NCBI GenBank assembly: GCA_017536625.1
Contig: JAFXGY010000013.1
Coordinates: forward strand, 1-64,000
Length of the DNA: 64,000 nucleotides
Reading direction: 5' to 3'
Source: Oscillospiraceae bacterium
GTDB taxonomy: Bacteria; Bacillota; Clostridia; Oscillospirales; Ruminococcaceae
Shown: positions 52,720 through 61,339 of the stretch, in pieces
How the letters are laid out: every line of letters starts with the position of its first letter
How positions within the stretch are numbered: the first letter of the stretch is position 1
The notes under the pieces: model-generated
The model's input: only the letters and a program-made list of their open reading frames with translations
The model's database searches: none
Told to the model about the DNA's origin: nothing
Position numbers and translations under genes: made by a program

Positions 52720-55326
52720 TTGGCAGAACTTTCGCCGATGATGAAACAGTATTTTGAGATAAAAGAGAATAATAAAGACGCCATACTGTTTTTCCGTCTC
52801 GGCGACTTTTATGAAATGTTTTTTGATGATGCCAAAATTGCATCAAAGGAACTTGAACTTACCCTTACCGGAAGAGATTGCGGTCAGGAAGAAAGAGCAC
52901 CTATGTGCGGCGTTCCTTATCACAGCTATGAAGCTTATGTGGCAAGACTTATCAAAAAAGGCTATAAAGTTGCAATTTGCGAACAGATGGAAGACCCCGC
53001 ATTGGCAAAAGGCATAGTAAAACGCGATGTTATCCGTGTTATCACACCGGGAACTGTTGTTGAAAATGCAATGCTTGAAGAAAGCGTCAATAACTATATT
53101 GCAAGCATTTTTGTTGAAGGAAATTCCTTCGGAATATGCTTCTGCGACGTTACTACCGGCGAACTTAAATGCACGAGCACGGTTAATACAAAAGAACTTG
53201 ATAACAGAATCATCGAGGAAATCAGCAGATATAAACCCTGCGAAATCCTTTTTAATGATGCTTTCCTTGATTGCAGAGAAGCGGGATATTTCATCAAAGA
53301 ACGCATTAACTGCATGGGCGAACAGACCGATGATTCCGAATATGAGAAAAAGCTGGTCGAAAAAACAATCTATGATCATTTCGGAAAACACAGCCCAAAC
53401 GAACTGGGCTTTGAAAATATTTATCAGGAAAACTGCGTTTCCGCGCTCCTGCGCTATCTTTATGAAACCCAGAAAAACGGCGTAAGCCGAATTTCTTCCG
53501 TCAAATTTTATGATGAGAAGGCTTTTATGAAGCTGGATCTTTCAGCAAGGCGAAATCTTGAACTTACCGAAACCATGCGCGGAAGAGAAAAAAGAGGAAC
53601 GCTCCTCTGGGTGCTCGATAAAACGAGTACCGCCATGGGAAGAAGACTTCTTCGTTCATATATCGACAGACCTCTTCTCGATCCGGTAAAAATTGATAAA
53701 AGGCTTTATGCGGTGGAATCTTTCGTCAATGACCCGATGCTTTGCGAAGATATTGCAGAGGAACTTTCCGGGATTTATGACCTTGAACGCACCATGACGA
53801 GAATCGTTTTCGGAAATGCGACCCCAAAAGAATATAAAACTCTTGCATCAAGCCTTGGGAAGCTCCCGAAAATAAAAGGCCTTCTTTCGAAAACGAATTC
53901 TCCTCTTCTGGCGGAACTTCGCGACGATATAGACCTTCTTGAAGACGTGAAAAATCTTATTGATGTTTCAATAGTAGATGACCCGCCCATAACCCTTAAA
54001 GACGGCGGAGTAATTGCTCCGGGATACAGCTTTGAACTTGACGAACTTCGTGATATTGCCAATAATATCACCGAGAAAATCACCGCTATTGAAACTTCTG
54101 AAAAAGAGAAAACCGGAATTCCGAAAATGAAAATCGGTTATAACCGCGTTTTTGGATATTATATTGAAGTTTCAAAATCCTACGTAAATCTTGTTCCCCA
54201 GGAATATATCAGAAAACAAACGCTTGCAAACGGCGAAAGATACATAACTCCGGAACTCAAGGAACTTGAAGAAAAAGTCCTCGGTGCTCATGATAAAATC
54301 CTCGTGCTCGAAGCAAAACTTTTTGAAAATATCCGTGCTCAAATCAGTGCTCAGGTAGAAAGAGTTCAGGAAAGTGCCAACGCCGTTGCCGCAATAGATG
54401 TGCTGCAGTCTTTTGCGATGGTTTCCATGCAGAATAATTACAGCCGTCCTGCGGTGGATATCGGCGATATAATCGAAATAACAGAAGGACGCCATCCTGT
54501 TGTTGAAAAGATGCTTCACGGTGCGCCTTTTGTTCCGAATGATGTTCTTCTAGATAACAGAGAAAATCAGATTGCCGTAATTACCGGCCCCAATATGGCA
54601 GGAAAATCAACTTATATGCGCCAGGTGGCACTTATCACCATTATGGCGCAGATAGGTTGTTTTGTGCCCGCAAAACACGCAAGGATAGGAATTGTTGATG
54701 GTGTTTACACAAGGGTAGGTGCTTCCGACGATCTTTCCGCCGGACAGTCAACTTTTATGGTTGAAATGAGCGAAGTTGCGGATATCCTTAAAAACGCAAC
54801 AAGCAGAAGCCTTCTTATTCTCGATGAAATCGGAAGAGGCACGAGCACTTTTGACGGAATGAGCATTGCTCATGCGGTGCTCGAACATATTGCGGACAGA
54901 AAAAAACTCGGCGCAAAAACCCTTTTTGCGACCCATTACCATGAACTGACCGATCTTGAAAACGCCTATCCGAATATCCGCAACTATAACGTTGCGGTAA
55001 AGAAACGCGGAGAGGATATAACCTTCCTTCGAAGAATTATCAGCGGCGGTGCGGATGATTCTTACGGTATTGAAGTTGCAAAGCTTGCGGGAATTCCGAA
55101 CAGTGTGGTAAAAAGAGCGAGGGAGATTCTTTCTGCACTCGAAGAAGGCAAAGAAGTCGAAAAAATTTCCCGTATGCAGCAGAATGAAGACATTATGGGT
55201 CAGACAAATCTTTTTGCTTCCGTTCAAAGCGATGCAGAAAGAATCATCAGACAGACGGATGTTGAAACCCTTACTCCCATAGAAGCGCTTAACCTTCTTT
55301 ATGAACTTAAAAGCATAGTAAAATAA
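52720..55326 (+). CDS. mutS: DNA mismatch repair protein MutS
   Basis: MutS detects mismatches. The mismatch-binding Phe and Glu motif is in RLGDFYEMF. Walker A GPNMAGKST, the DDLSAGQSTFMVEM and LILDEIGRGTSTFDG segments, and ATHYHELT follow. A C-terminal helix-turn-helix ends the protein. I chose the TTG at 52720 (868 residues); 15 more open codons upstream are AT-rich and unlike MutS. mutL follows after 17 bp. Confidence 0.96.
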   Translation: MAELSPMMKQYFEIKENNKDAILFFRLGDFYEMFFDDAKIASKELELTLTGRDCGQEERAPMCGVPYHSYEAYVARLIKKGYKVAICEQMEDPALAKGIVKRDVIRVITPGTVVENAMLEESVNNYIASIFVEGNSFGICFCDVTTGELKCTSTVNTKELDNRIIEEISRYKPCEILFNDAFLDCREAGYFIKERINCMGEQTDDSEYEKKLVEKTIYDHFGKHSPNELGFENIYQENCVSALLRYLYETQKNGVSRISSVKFYDEKAFMKLDLSARRNLELTETMRGREKRGTLLWVLDKTSTAMGRRLLRSYIDRPLLDPVKIDKRLYAVESFVNDPMLCEDIAEELSGIYDLERTMTRIVFGNATPKEYKTLASSLGKLPKIKGLLSKTNSPLLAELRDDIDLLEDVKNLIDVSIVDDPPITLKDGGVIAPGYSFELDELRDIANNITEKITAIETSEKEKTGIPKMKIGYNRVFGYYIEVSKSYVNLVPQEYIRKQTLANGERYITPELKELEEKVLGAHDKILVLEAKLFENIRAQISAQVERVQESANAVAAIDVLQSFAMVSMQNNYSRPAVDIGDIIEITEGRHPVVEKMLHGAPFVPNDVLLDNRENQIAVITGPNMAGKSTYMRQVALITIMAQIGCFVPAKHARIGIVDGVYTRVGASDDLSAGQSTFMVEMSEVADILKNATSRSLLILDEIGRGTSTFDGMSIAHAVLEHIADRKKLGAKTLFATHYHELTDLENAYPNIRNYNVAVKKRGEDITFLRRIISGGADDSYGIEVAKLAGIPNSVVKRAREILSALEEGKEVEKISRMQQNEDIMGQTNLFASVQSDAERIIRQTDVETLTPIEALNLLYELKSIVK

Positions 55327-55343
55327 AAAAGTGTGGTGAAAAA

Positions 55344-57314
55344 ATGCCGAAGATAAATCTTCTGGATAAACATATTGCGGAACTTATTGCGGCGGGCGAA
55401 GTTGTTGACAGACCCTGTTCAGTAATAAAAGAATTGGTTGAAAACTCCATAGATGCGGGCGCCACAAGCATAACCGTCGAAATTCAGAACGGCGGAAATA
55501 CCTTTATGCGTGTTACCGATAACGGCTGCGGAATCGAGCCGGAAGATATTCCAAAGGCGTTTTTGCGCCATGCGACGAGCAAGATCCACGAAGAATGGGA
55601 TCTTGACAGAATCTGCACTTTCGGCTTCCGCGGAGAAGCTCTTGCTTCAGTTGCGGCGGTTTCTCATGTGGAAATCATGACAAGAACCAAAGATTCTCCC
55701 ATTGGTTATCGCTGTGAAGCAACCGACGAAGGAACTTCCGAAATCGAGGAAGCCGGTTGCCCCGAAGGAACGACAATAATCGTCAGGGATTTGTTTTATA
55801 ATACTCCCGCAAGGCAGAAATTCCTTAAAAAAGACGTTGCGGAAGCAAATGCCGTTGCCCAGGTTATGGATAAAATGGCTCTTTCTCATCCGGAAGTTCA
55901 GTTCCGTTTTATCCGTGACGGCGAAACAAAACTTACAACTTACGGAAACGGCGAGCTTTTGGGCGTAATTTCAGCTGTTTACGGAAGGGATTTTGCAAAA
56001 GATACCATCGAAGTCAATTACAGCCCCATCGGAAGAGATAAAATGAAAGTGACCGGTTTTGTTACAAAGCCCTCAGCTTCAAAAGCCAGCCGATCTTTCC
56101 AGAACTTCTTCGTAAACGGAAGATTCATCAAAACAAGAACCGCAATGGCAGCCCTTGAAGAAGCTTTCAAAGGTTCCGCTATGATAGGAAAATACCCCGG
56201 ATGCGTGCTGAATATTGAAATTCCGCCGGAAACTGTTGATGTAAACGTTCACCCCGCAAAAACCGAAGTTCGCTTCGTAAGCGAAAAAGAGGTTTTTGAC
56301 CTTGTTTATTACGGAGTCAAATCTGCTCTTAACGCAAGAGACGTTTCTGCTGTTCTTGAAGAATCCAAAAAGGTGAACAAAGCTTTCTGGGACGATATAA
56401 AATCCGAAAAAGAGAAAGAGCATTTTGAAAATGTGGTTATCCAGACCACCTTGCCGTCAACACCGAAGGTGGATTTTGTTCCGAGAAAATACGTTGACGT
56501 AAAATATGACCTTGTGGATGACGACAGAACCACCCTCCGCAACAAGGATAATTTAACTGCTTACAGACTTGACGGCGACGTTACCCATACCGTTCAGTAT
56601 AAAATCCGCCAGGCTGCGGATAAAGCAGCAGAAGAGGGCAGAGAACTTCCGAAGGAATATATCGAAAGTATTGCCGCAATGAAAAATGCAGGCGCACCTG
56701 TTCCGGAAATTCCGAGGAATCTTGATAAGGATCCTCTTCCTTTCGGAAATCTTAAATATGTGGGCGAAGTCTTCAAAACCTATATTCTTCTTGAATCGGA
56801 AGATGAACTTGTTTTTGTGGATAAACACGCGGCGCACGAGCGCATACTTTATGAAAAACTGCGCAAAGGAATGAAAGCCTTTGACTGCCAGTATCTTATT
56901 GCCCCCATAACCTGCAGATTAAGCGACGAGCAATGTGCCGCAGTAATAGAAAACAGGGAAGAGATGGAAAAATTCGGTTTTATAGCCGATGATTTCGGAA
57001 GAGGCACTATTCTTATAAGATCACTTCCGTTCTGGGTAAAAGCGAAGGAAGCGGAAAGCGTCATCGGAGAAATCGCCGAATCCCTTATAAATTGCCATCA
57101 CGACCACACTCCGGAAAAGCTTGATAAGCTTTATGCAAGCATTTCCTGCCGGGCAGCAATAAAAGCAAATGATAAAAATTCGCAGCCGGAACTTGAAACC
57201 ATTGTTGATATTCTCCTCAATGACCCAAGCATAAAATACTGCCCTCACGGAAGACCGGTTTCCACGACCATAAGCAAAAATAAGCTCGAGCGAATGTTCG
57301 GGCGTCAGCAATAA
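55344..57314 (+). CDS. mutL: DNA mismatch repair protein MutL
   Basis: MutL links MutS to strand cutting. The GHKL ATPase motifs ELVENSIDAGA, DNGCGI and TFGFRGEALAS are intact. The C-terminal domain has VDKHAAHERILYE, a form of the endonuclease motif DQHAxxExxxYE, plus SCRAAIK and CPHGRP. It is therefore the cutting type of MutL, as in bacteria without MutH. It has 656 residues. Confidence 0.96.
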   Translation: MPKINLLDKHIAELIAAGEVVDRPCSVIKELVENSIDAGATSITVEIQNGGNTFMRVTDNGCGIEPEDIPKAFLRHATSKIHEEWDLDRICTFGFRGEALASVAAVSHVEIMTRTKDSPIGYRCEATDEGTSEIEEAGCPEGTTIIVRDLFYNTPARQKFLKKDVAEANAVAQVMDKMALSHPEVQFRFIRDGETKLTTYGNGELLGVISAVYGRDFAKDTIEVNYSPIGRDKMKVTGFVTKPSASKASRSFQNFFVNGRFIKTRTAMAALEEAFKGSAMIGKYPGCVLNIEIPPETVDVNVHPAKTEVRFVSEKEVFDLVYYGVKSALNARDVSAVLEESKKVNKAFWDDIKSEKEKEHFENVVIQTTLPSTPKVDFVPRKYVDVKYDLVDDDRTTLRNKDNLTAYRLDGDVTHTVQYKIRQAADKAAEEGRELPKEYIESIAAMKNAGAPVPEIPRNLDKDPLPFGNLKYVGEVFKTYILLESEDELVFVDKHAAHERILYEKLRKGMKAFDCQYLIAPITCRLSDEQCAAVIENREEMEKFGFIADDFGRGTILIRSLPFWVKAKEAESVIGEIAESLINCHHDHTPEKLDKLYASISCRAAIKANDKNSQPELETIVDILLNDPSIKYCPHGRPVSTTISKNKLERMFGRQQ

Positions 57315-57325
57315 AAGGTGTCGCT

Positions 57326-58273
57326 ATGGATAAAAAAATACCGCTGATAGCGGTAATCGGACCTACCGCTTCCGGTAAAACAGGACTTGCCGTTGCGATT
57401 GCGAAAAAATTCGGCGGAGAAGTTGTTTCTGCGGATTCAATGCAGATATATTCGGAACTTACCATTGGAACAGCAAAACCCACGGAAGAGGAAATGTGCG
57501 GAATACCGCATCATCTGGTGGGTTTTAAAAGCGTGGATGAAGAATATTCCGTTGTGGATTTTGTGGGAGATGCAAAAAAAGCAATAGAGGATATTTTTTC
57601 AAGAGGGAAAATTCCGGTGCTTTGCGGCGGAACAGGTCTTTATGTTGATTCGCTTATTTCAAATACGGAGTTTTCCGAAATAGAAAGCGATGCTGAAGTA
57701 AGAGAAAAACTTTACGATTTTGCAAAAAAAAACGGGAATGAAGCCCTTTTTGAAAGATTGATGGAAATCGATCCTGAATCCGCAAAAAAGACTCACCCAA
57801 ATAATCTTACAAGGGTCGTTAGGGCACTCGAAGTTTTCGAAGTTACCGGGAAGACTATGTCTGAGCACCAGAAAGATTCTCATCCTAACCCGAGCGATTA
57901 TGAAGTCTGCTATATCGGCACGAATTTTGCCGAAAGAGACAAACTCTATGCAAGAATTGAGCACCGGATTGACGAGATGCTCACGGAAGGCGTGGAAGAT
58001 GAAGCAAGATTCCTTTTTGAGCACGCAGGAACCTGCACCGCTGCTCAGGCAATAGGATATAAAGAGTTTTACCCCTATTTCCGCGGAGAAATGAGCAGGG
58101 AAGAAGCAATTGATCTGCTCAAAAAAGAAACCAGACATTATGCCAAGCGCCAGCTTACATGGTTCAGACGAAACGAAAAGATAAATTGGCTTTGCCATGA
58201 TGAATTCCCCGATAAAAAAGCGCTTTATGAAGCCGCTTTTGAAATAATTAATGATTTTCTGGAGAAAAAATGA
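57326..58273 (+). CDS. miaA: tRNA dimethylallyltransferase
   Basis: MiaA adds the isopentenyl group to A37 of tRNAs that read UNN codons. GPTASGKT (12-19), DSMQIY, GTAKPT, GGTGLYV and the AIGYKEF segment are typical. It has 315 residues. It follows mutL by 11 bases, and its stop overlaps the next start by four bases. Confidence 0.96.
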   Translation: MDKKIPLIAVIGPTASGKTGLAVAIAKKFGGEVVSADSMQIYSELTIGTAKPTEEEMCGIPHHLVGFKSVDEEYSVVDFVGDAKKAIEDIFSRGKIPVLCGGTGLYVDSLISNTEFSEIESDAEVREKLYDFAKKNGNEALFERLMEIDPESAKKTHPNNLTRVVRALEVFEVTGKTMSEHQKDSHPNPSDYEVCYIGTNFAERDKLYARIEHRIDEMLTEGVEDEARFLFEHAGTCTAAQAIGYKEFYPYFRGEMSREEAIDLLKKETRHYAKRQLTWFRRNEKINWLCHDEFPDKKALYEAAFEIINDFLEKK

Positions 58274-59490
58274 AAAATAAAATGCTGAAAACGCTGACAG
58301 TGATTTTGTCGGTTTTCCTTGTGGTTTATGCGGGCTATCAGGCCTGGACTTTGTTTTACAATCCATATAAAACCGAAATTGCGGTGGATTATTCCGTCAA
58401 CGAAGCAATTCATGTTGACGGTATTGCCGTCCGCACAGAAACGGTGATCGAGGATCAATATGACGGAAGTGTAAGCTATATCCATGAAGATGCGGCAAGG
58501 GTGAACCGCAATAAGCCGGTCGCCTATGCTCACACCTCTTCGGATACGGTTACAAAAATGATAAAAGCCGCGGAGCTTGAAAAGGAGATAAAACTTCTTG
58601 AAGAAGCGGCAAACGGAATTTCGCAGCTTTACGGTTCTTCGGAATTTATCAATGACCAGATAGGAAATTCAGTTATGAATTATTCCGATGCCATTGCCGG
58701 CGGGGATTACGGCGAATTTCTTAACATCAAAGACGAACTTTTACTTTCTATCAATAAAAAAACATCCATAACCGGGGAGCCGAATAAATTTGATGAAAGA
58801 ATAACTCTTCTCAAAGCAGAATACGACGAACTTCAGAACGAAATTAATGCAGATGAAGCAAAAACAGTCGCATCGCCGAAAACCGGCTATTTCATTTCTT
58901 CCGTTGACGGATTTGAAAATATCATAACCAAAGAAACGCTTTTCGAGAAAAATGTTTCCGAAATTGAGGAAATAATTAATCAGGAACTTGTTTTTTCCGA
59001 GCAAAAAATTGGAAAAATTGCGGATAATTTCAAATGGTATTATGTTATTTCCGTTTCTCCGGAAGATGCAGAAAGGTTCACAGTCGGAAGAAATGTTACG
59101 GTGAATTTCGACGGCATAAACGATTCACAGAAGCTTGAAATATATGAAAAAATCGAAGACGATACAAGCGAAAATATTATTATCGTCCTTCTTTCAAGGA
59201 CTTTTACCGCGGAACTTGCTTCGCTTCGCCAGATAAGTGCGGATATTGTTTTCAGCACCATAAGCGGACTTAGGATTTCTTCCGATTCGGTAAGGTTCAA
59301 TGAAAATCAGCAGATGGGAGTATTCATTCTCGACAGAGGAAGCGTTGATTTCAGAACCATCGATATCGTTTATACCGGAAGCGGCTATAATATTGTTAAA
59401 TGGAACCAGAATTCGAAAACGGCGCTTCAGCTTTTTGATGAAGTTTTGATAGGGGGAAATGATCTCTATGTCGGAAAAATCATTGACTGA
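58270..59490 (+). CDS. HlyD-like membrane-anchored protein
   Basis: The 406-residue protein has one N-terminal helix (about 8-28), a lipoyl-like beta segment (about 40-95), a helical hairpin (about 97-200) and a further barrel-like part with AKTVASPKTGYFISSVDGFE. This is the layout of HlyD adaptor proteins, but no ABC or RND partner is adjacent. Relatives lie next to yggS-sepF in other Clostridia, so a cell-envelope or division role is possible (inference). It overlaps both neighbours. Confidence 0.78.
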   Translation: MKNKMLKTLTVILSVFLVVYAGYQAWTLFYNPYKTEIAVDYSVNEAIHVDGIAVRTETVIEDQYDGSVSYIHEDAARVNRNKPVAYAHTSSDTVTKMIKAAELEKEIKLLEEAANGISQLYGSSEFINDQIGNSVMNYSDAIAGGDYGEFLNIKDELLLSINKKTSITGEPNKFDERITLLKAEYDELQNEINADEAKTVASPKTGYFISSVDGFENIITKETLFEKNVSEIEEIINQELVFSEQKIGKIADNFKWYYVISVSPEDAERFTVGRNVTVNFDGINDSQKLEIYEKIEDDTSENIIIVLLSRTFTAELASLRQISADIVFSTISGLRISSDSVRFNENQQMGVFILDRGSVDFRTIDIVYTGSGYNIVKWNQNSKTALQLFDEVLIGGNDLYVGKIID

Positions 59491-60172
59491 TACCGCTTTT
59501 AATGTTGCAAAAGCTTTTGAAAAAATAAAAAAAGCAGCGCTGGAATCCGGAAGAGAGCCTTCCGAAATACGCCTTATGGCAGTAACAAAAACCGTTGCGC
59601 CGGAAAAGGTGAACGAGGCTATAGAAGCAGGCTGCAATCTTCTTGGTGAAAACAGGGTGCAGGAACTTCTGGAAAAATATGAGCATTATGATAAAAATGC
59701 AGAAATTCATTTTATCGGAAGGCTCCAGACCAACAAGGTCAAATATATTGTCGACAAAGTTTCGATGATAGAATCGGTGGATTCCATAAAACTGGCGGAA
59801 GAAATAGAAAAACGCTGCGCAAAAATCGGAAAAGTTATGGACGTTCTTCTTGAAGTGAATATTGCCGATGAGGAAAGCAAAAGCGGTTTTGACTTTGACG
59901 AAGTGCTTTCAGTTTCAGAAAAAATAATGGAATTTCCCCATATTCGCCTTCGCGGACTTATGACAATTGGCCGTTTTGGGGCAGAAATTGAAGAAACTCG
60001 CCATTATTTTGAAAAAATGCGTCATCTATTGGTTGACATTAGAGCCAAAAACATAGATAATATATATATTAATATATTGTCGATGGGTATGTCCGCAGAT
60101 TACGAACTTGCTGTTGCCGAAGGGGCAACAATAGTACGCATCGGGCGGGGACTTTTCGGCGCAAGAAAATAA
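59459..60172 (+). CDS. PLP homeostasis protein YggS (PLPBP)
   Basis: This protein binds PLP and helps balance B6 vitamers and amino-acid pools; it is not an enzyme. The PLP Lys is in MAVTKT (about 44). LGENRVQEL, HFIGRLQTNK, GLMTIG and the late LSMGMSADYELAV.EGAT.VRIGRGLFG are typical. ATG codons at 59459 and 59468 are both possible; the first lies only three bases after GGGGG, so the second may be used. It overlaps the HlyD-like gene. Confidence 0.94.
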   Translation: MISMSEKSLTDTAFNVAKAFEKIKKAALESGREPSEIRLMAVTKTVAPEKVNEAIEAGCNLLGENRVQELLEKYEHYDKNAEIHFIGRLQTNKVKYIVDKVSMIESVDSIKLAEEIEKRCAKIGKVMDVLLEVNIADEESKSGFDFDEVLSVSEKIMEFPHIRLRGLMTIGRFGAEIEETRHYFEKMRHLLVDIRAKNIDNIYINILSMGMSADYELAVAEGATIVRIGRGLFGARK

Positions 60173-60215
60173 GTTTAGTTTAATCGAAAGATTTTTACAC
60201 AGGAGGAAATTAAAC

Positions 60216-60689
60216 ATGGCATTTATGGACAAAGTTAAAGGCATGCTCGGAATTCCCGAAGATGCCGAAGAAATGTACGACGAAGATGATCTTATGCCCG
60301 AAGAAGGCGCAGAAAATTCTTCTGAAGAAGAAACCGGAGGAAAAACTTCCATTTTCGGAAAAGCAGTTTCCGGCGATTCCAAACAGAACAAAGTCGTAAA
60401 TATCCATACCACCACCCAGCTCCAGGTCGTTCTTGTAAAACCCGAACGCTTCGACGACGCAAGACCTGTTGCGGACCATCTTAATTCCAAACATACCGTT
60501 GTTCTCAATCTTGAAGCAACCAATAAGGAAGTTTCCAGAAGACTTATCGACTTCCTCAGCGGCGTTGCTTATGCAAACAACGGCCAGATCAAACGCGTTG
60601 CAAACAGCACCTATATCATCACTCCTTATAATGTCAACATTATGGGTGATCTTCTTGATGAACTCGAAAGCAGCGGCGTATTCTTTTAA
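60216..60689 (+). CDS. sepF: Cell division protein SepF
   Basis: SepF binds the membrane and FtsZ and can anchor the Z-ring. The N-terminal amphipathic helix (MAFMDKVKGMLG), an acidic linker (about 15-60) and the C-terminal SepF core (about 68-155; VVLNLE, RRLIDFLSGVAYANNG, TYIITP) are visible. It has 157 residues, and AGGAGG precedes the ATG. Confidence 0.95.
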   Translation: MAFMDKVKGMLGIPEDAEEMYDEDDLMPEEGAENSSEEETGGKTSIFGKAVSGDSKQNKVVNIHTTTQLQVVLVKPERFDDARPVADHLNSKHTVVLNLEATNKEVSRRLIDFLSGVAYANNGQIKRVANSTYIITPYNVNIMGDLLDELESSGVFF

Positions 60690-60713
60690 TTGAAAATTCG
60701 GAGGTGAGTACCA

Positions 60714-61316
60714 ATGTTGACCCCTAATGATATTTCGAGCAAAAAATTTGAAAAATCCGCTTTCGGATATAAACCCGAAGAAGTCGATAATTTCATTTCT
60801 GAAATACTCGATTCTTATGAAAAAGCCTATGCAGAAAAAGAAGCCGCAGAAGAAAAGCTTCTTGTTCTTGCAGAAAAACTTGAAGAATACCGTGCAAATG
60901 AGGACAGCCTTAAAACCGTTCTTATGGGCGCACAAAAGCTTGGCGATAACATAGTCCGCGATTCCAAAGCAAAAGCAGAAGTTATCATTGCCGAAGCGGA
61001 AAACCAGGTTAAACAGGTATTCTCCGAATCCGAAGCAAAAATCATCAAAGAAAAAGAAACCATCGCAACTCTCCAGAAAGAAACCGCAGAGTTCAAAAAA
61101 CGCCTTTTGGCGATGTACAGACAGCACCTTGAGCTTATAAGCCTTATGCCCGAAAGCAACGAAGAAAAGGTTGCTGAAGAAGAGGTCAGGGAAGAGGAAC
61201 CTTCCGCCGAAGAAATTCGTGAGGAAGTTGCTGCGACTGAAGAATCCGAAGAGATCGATTTCGATGAAGTTTCCATGGCGGAAACCAAAAGAATCGAGCT
61301 TGACGTACAAGAATAA
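60714..61316 (+). CDS. divIVA: DivIVA-family protein
   Basis: DivIVA senses negative membrane curvature and recruits proteins to septa and poles. The N-terminal LTPNDISSKKFEKSAFGYKPEEVDNFI is the family start, followed by a long coiled coil (about 30-150). The acidic tail (about 150-200) is not conserved. It has 200 residues. It follows sepF by 24 bp; ylmH, which often lies between them, is absent here. Confidence 0.95.
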   Translation: MLTPNDISSKKFEKSAFGYKPEEVDNFISEILDSYEKAYAEKEAAEEKLLVLAEKLEEYRANEDSLKTVLMGAQKLGDNIVRDSKAKAEVIIAEAENQVKQVFSESEAKIIKEKETIATLQKETAEFKKRLLAMYRQHLELISLMPESNEEKVAEEEVREEEPSAEEIREEVAATEESEEIDFDEVSMAETKRIELDVQE

Positions 61317-61339
61317 TTGACAGGAGAAACAAATCGAAA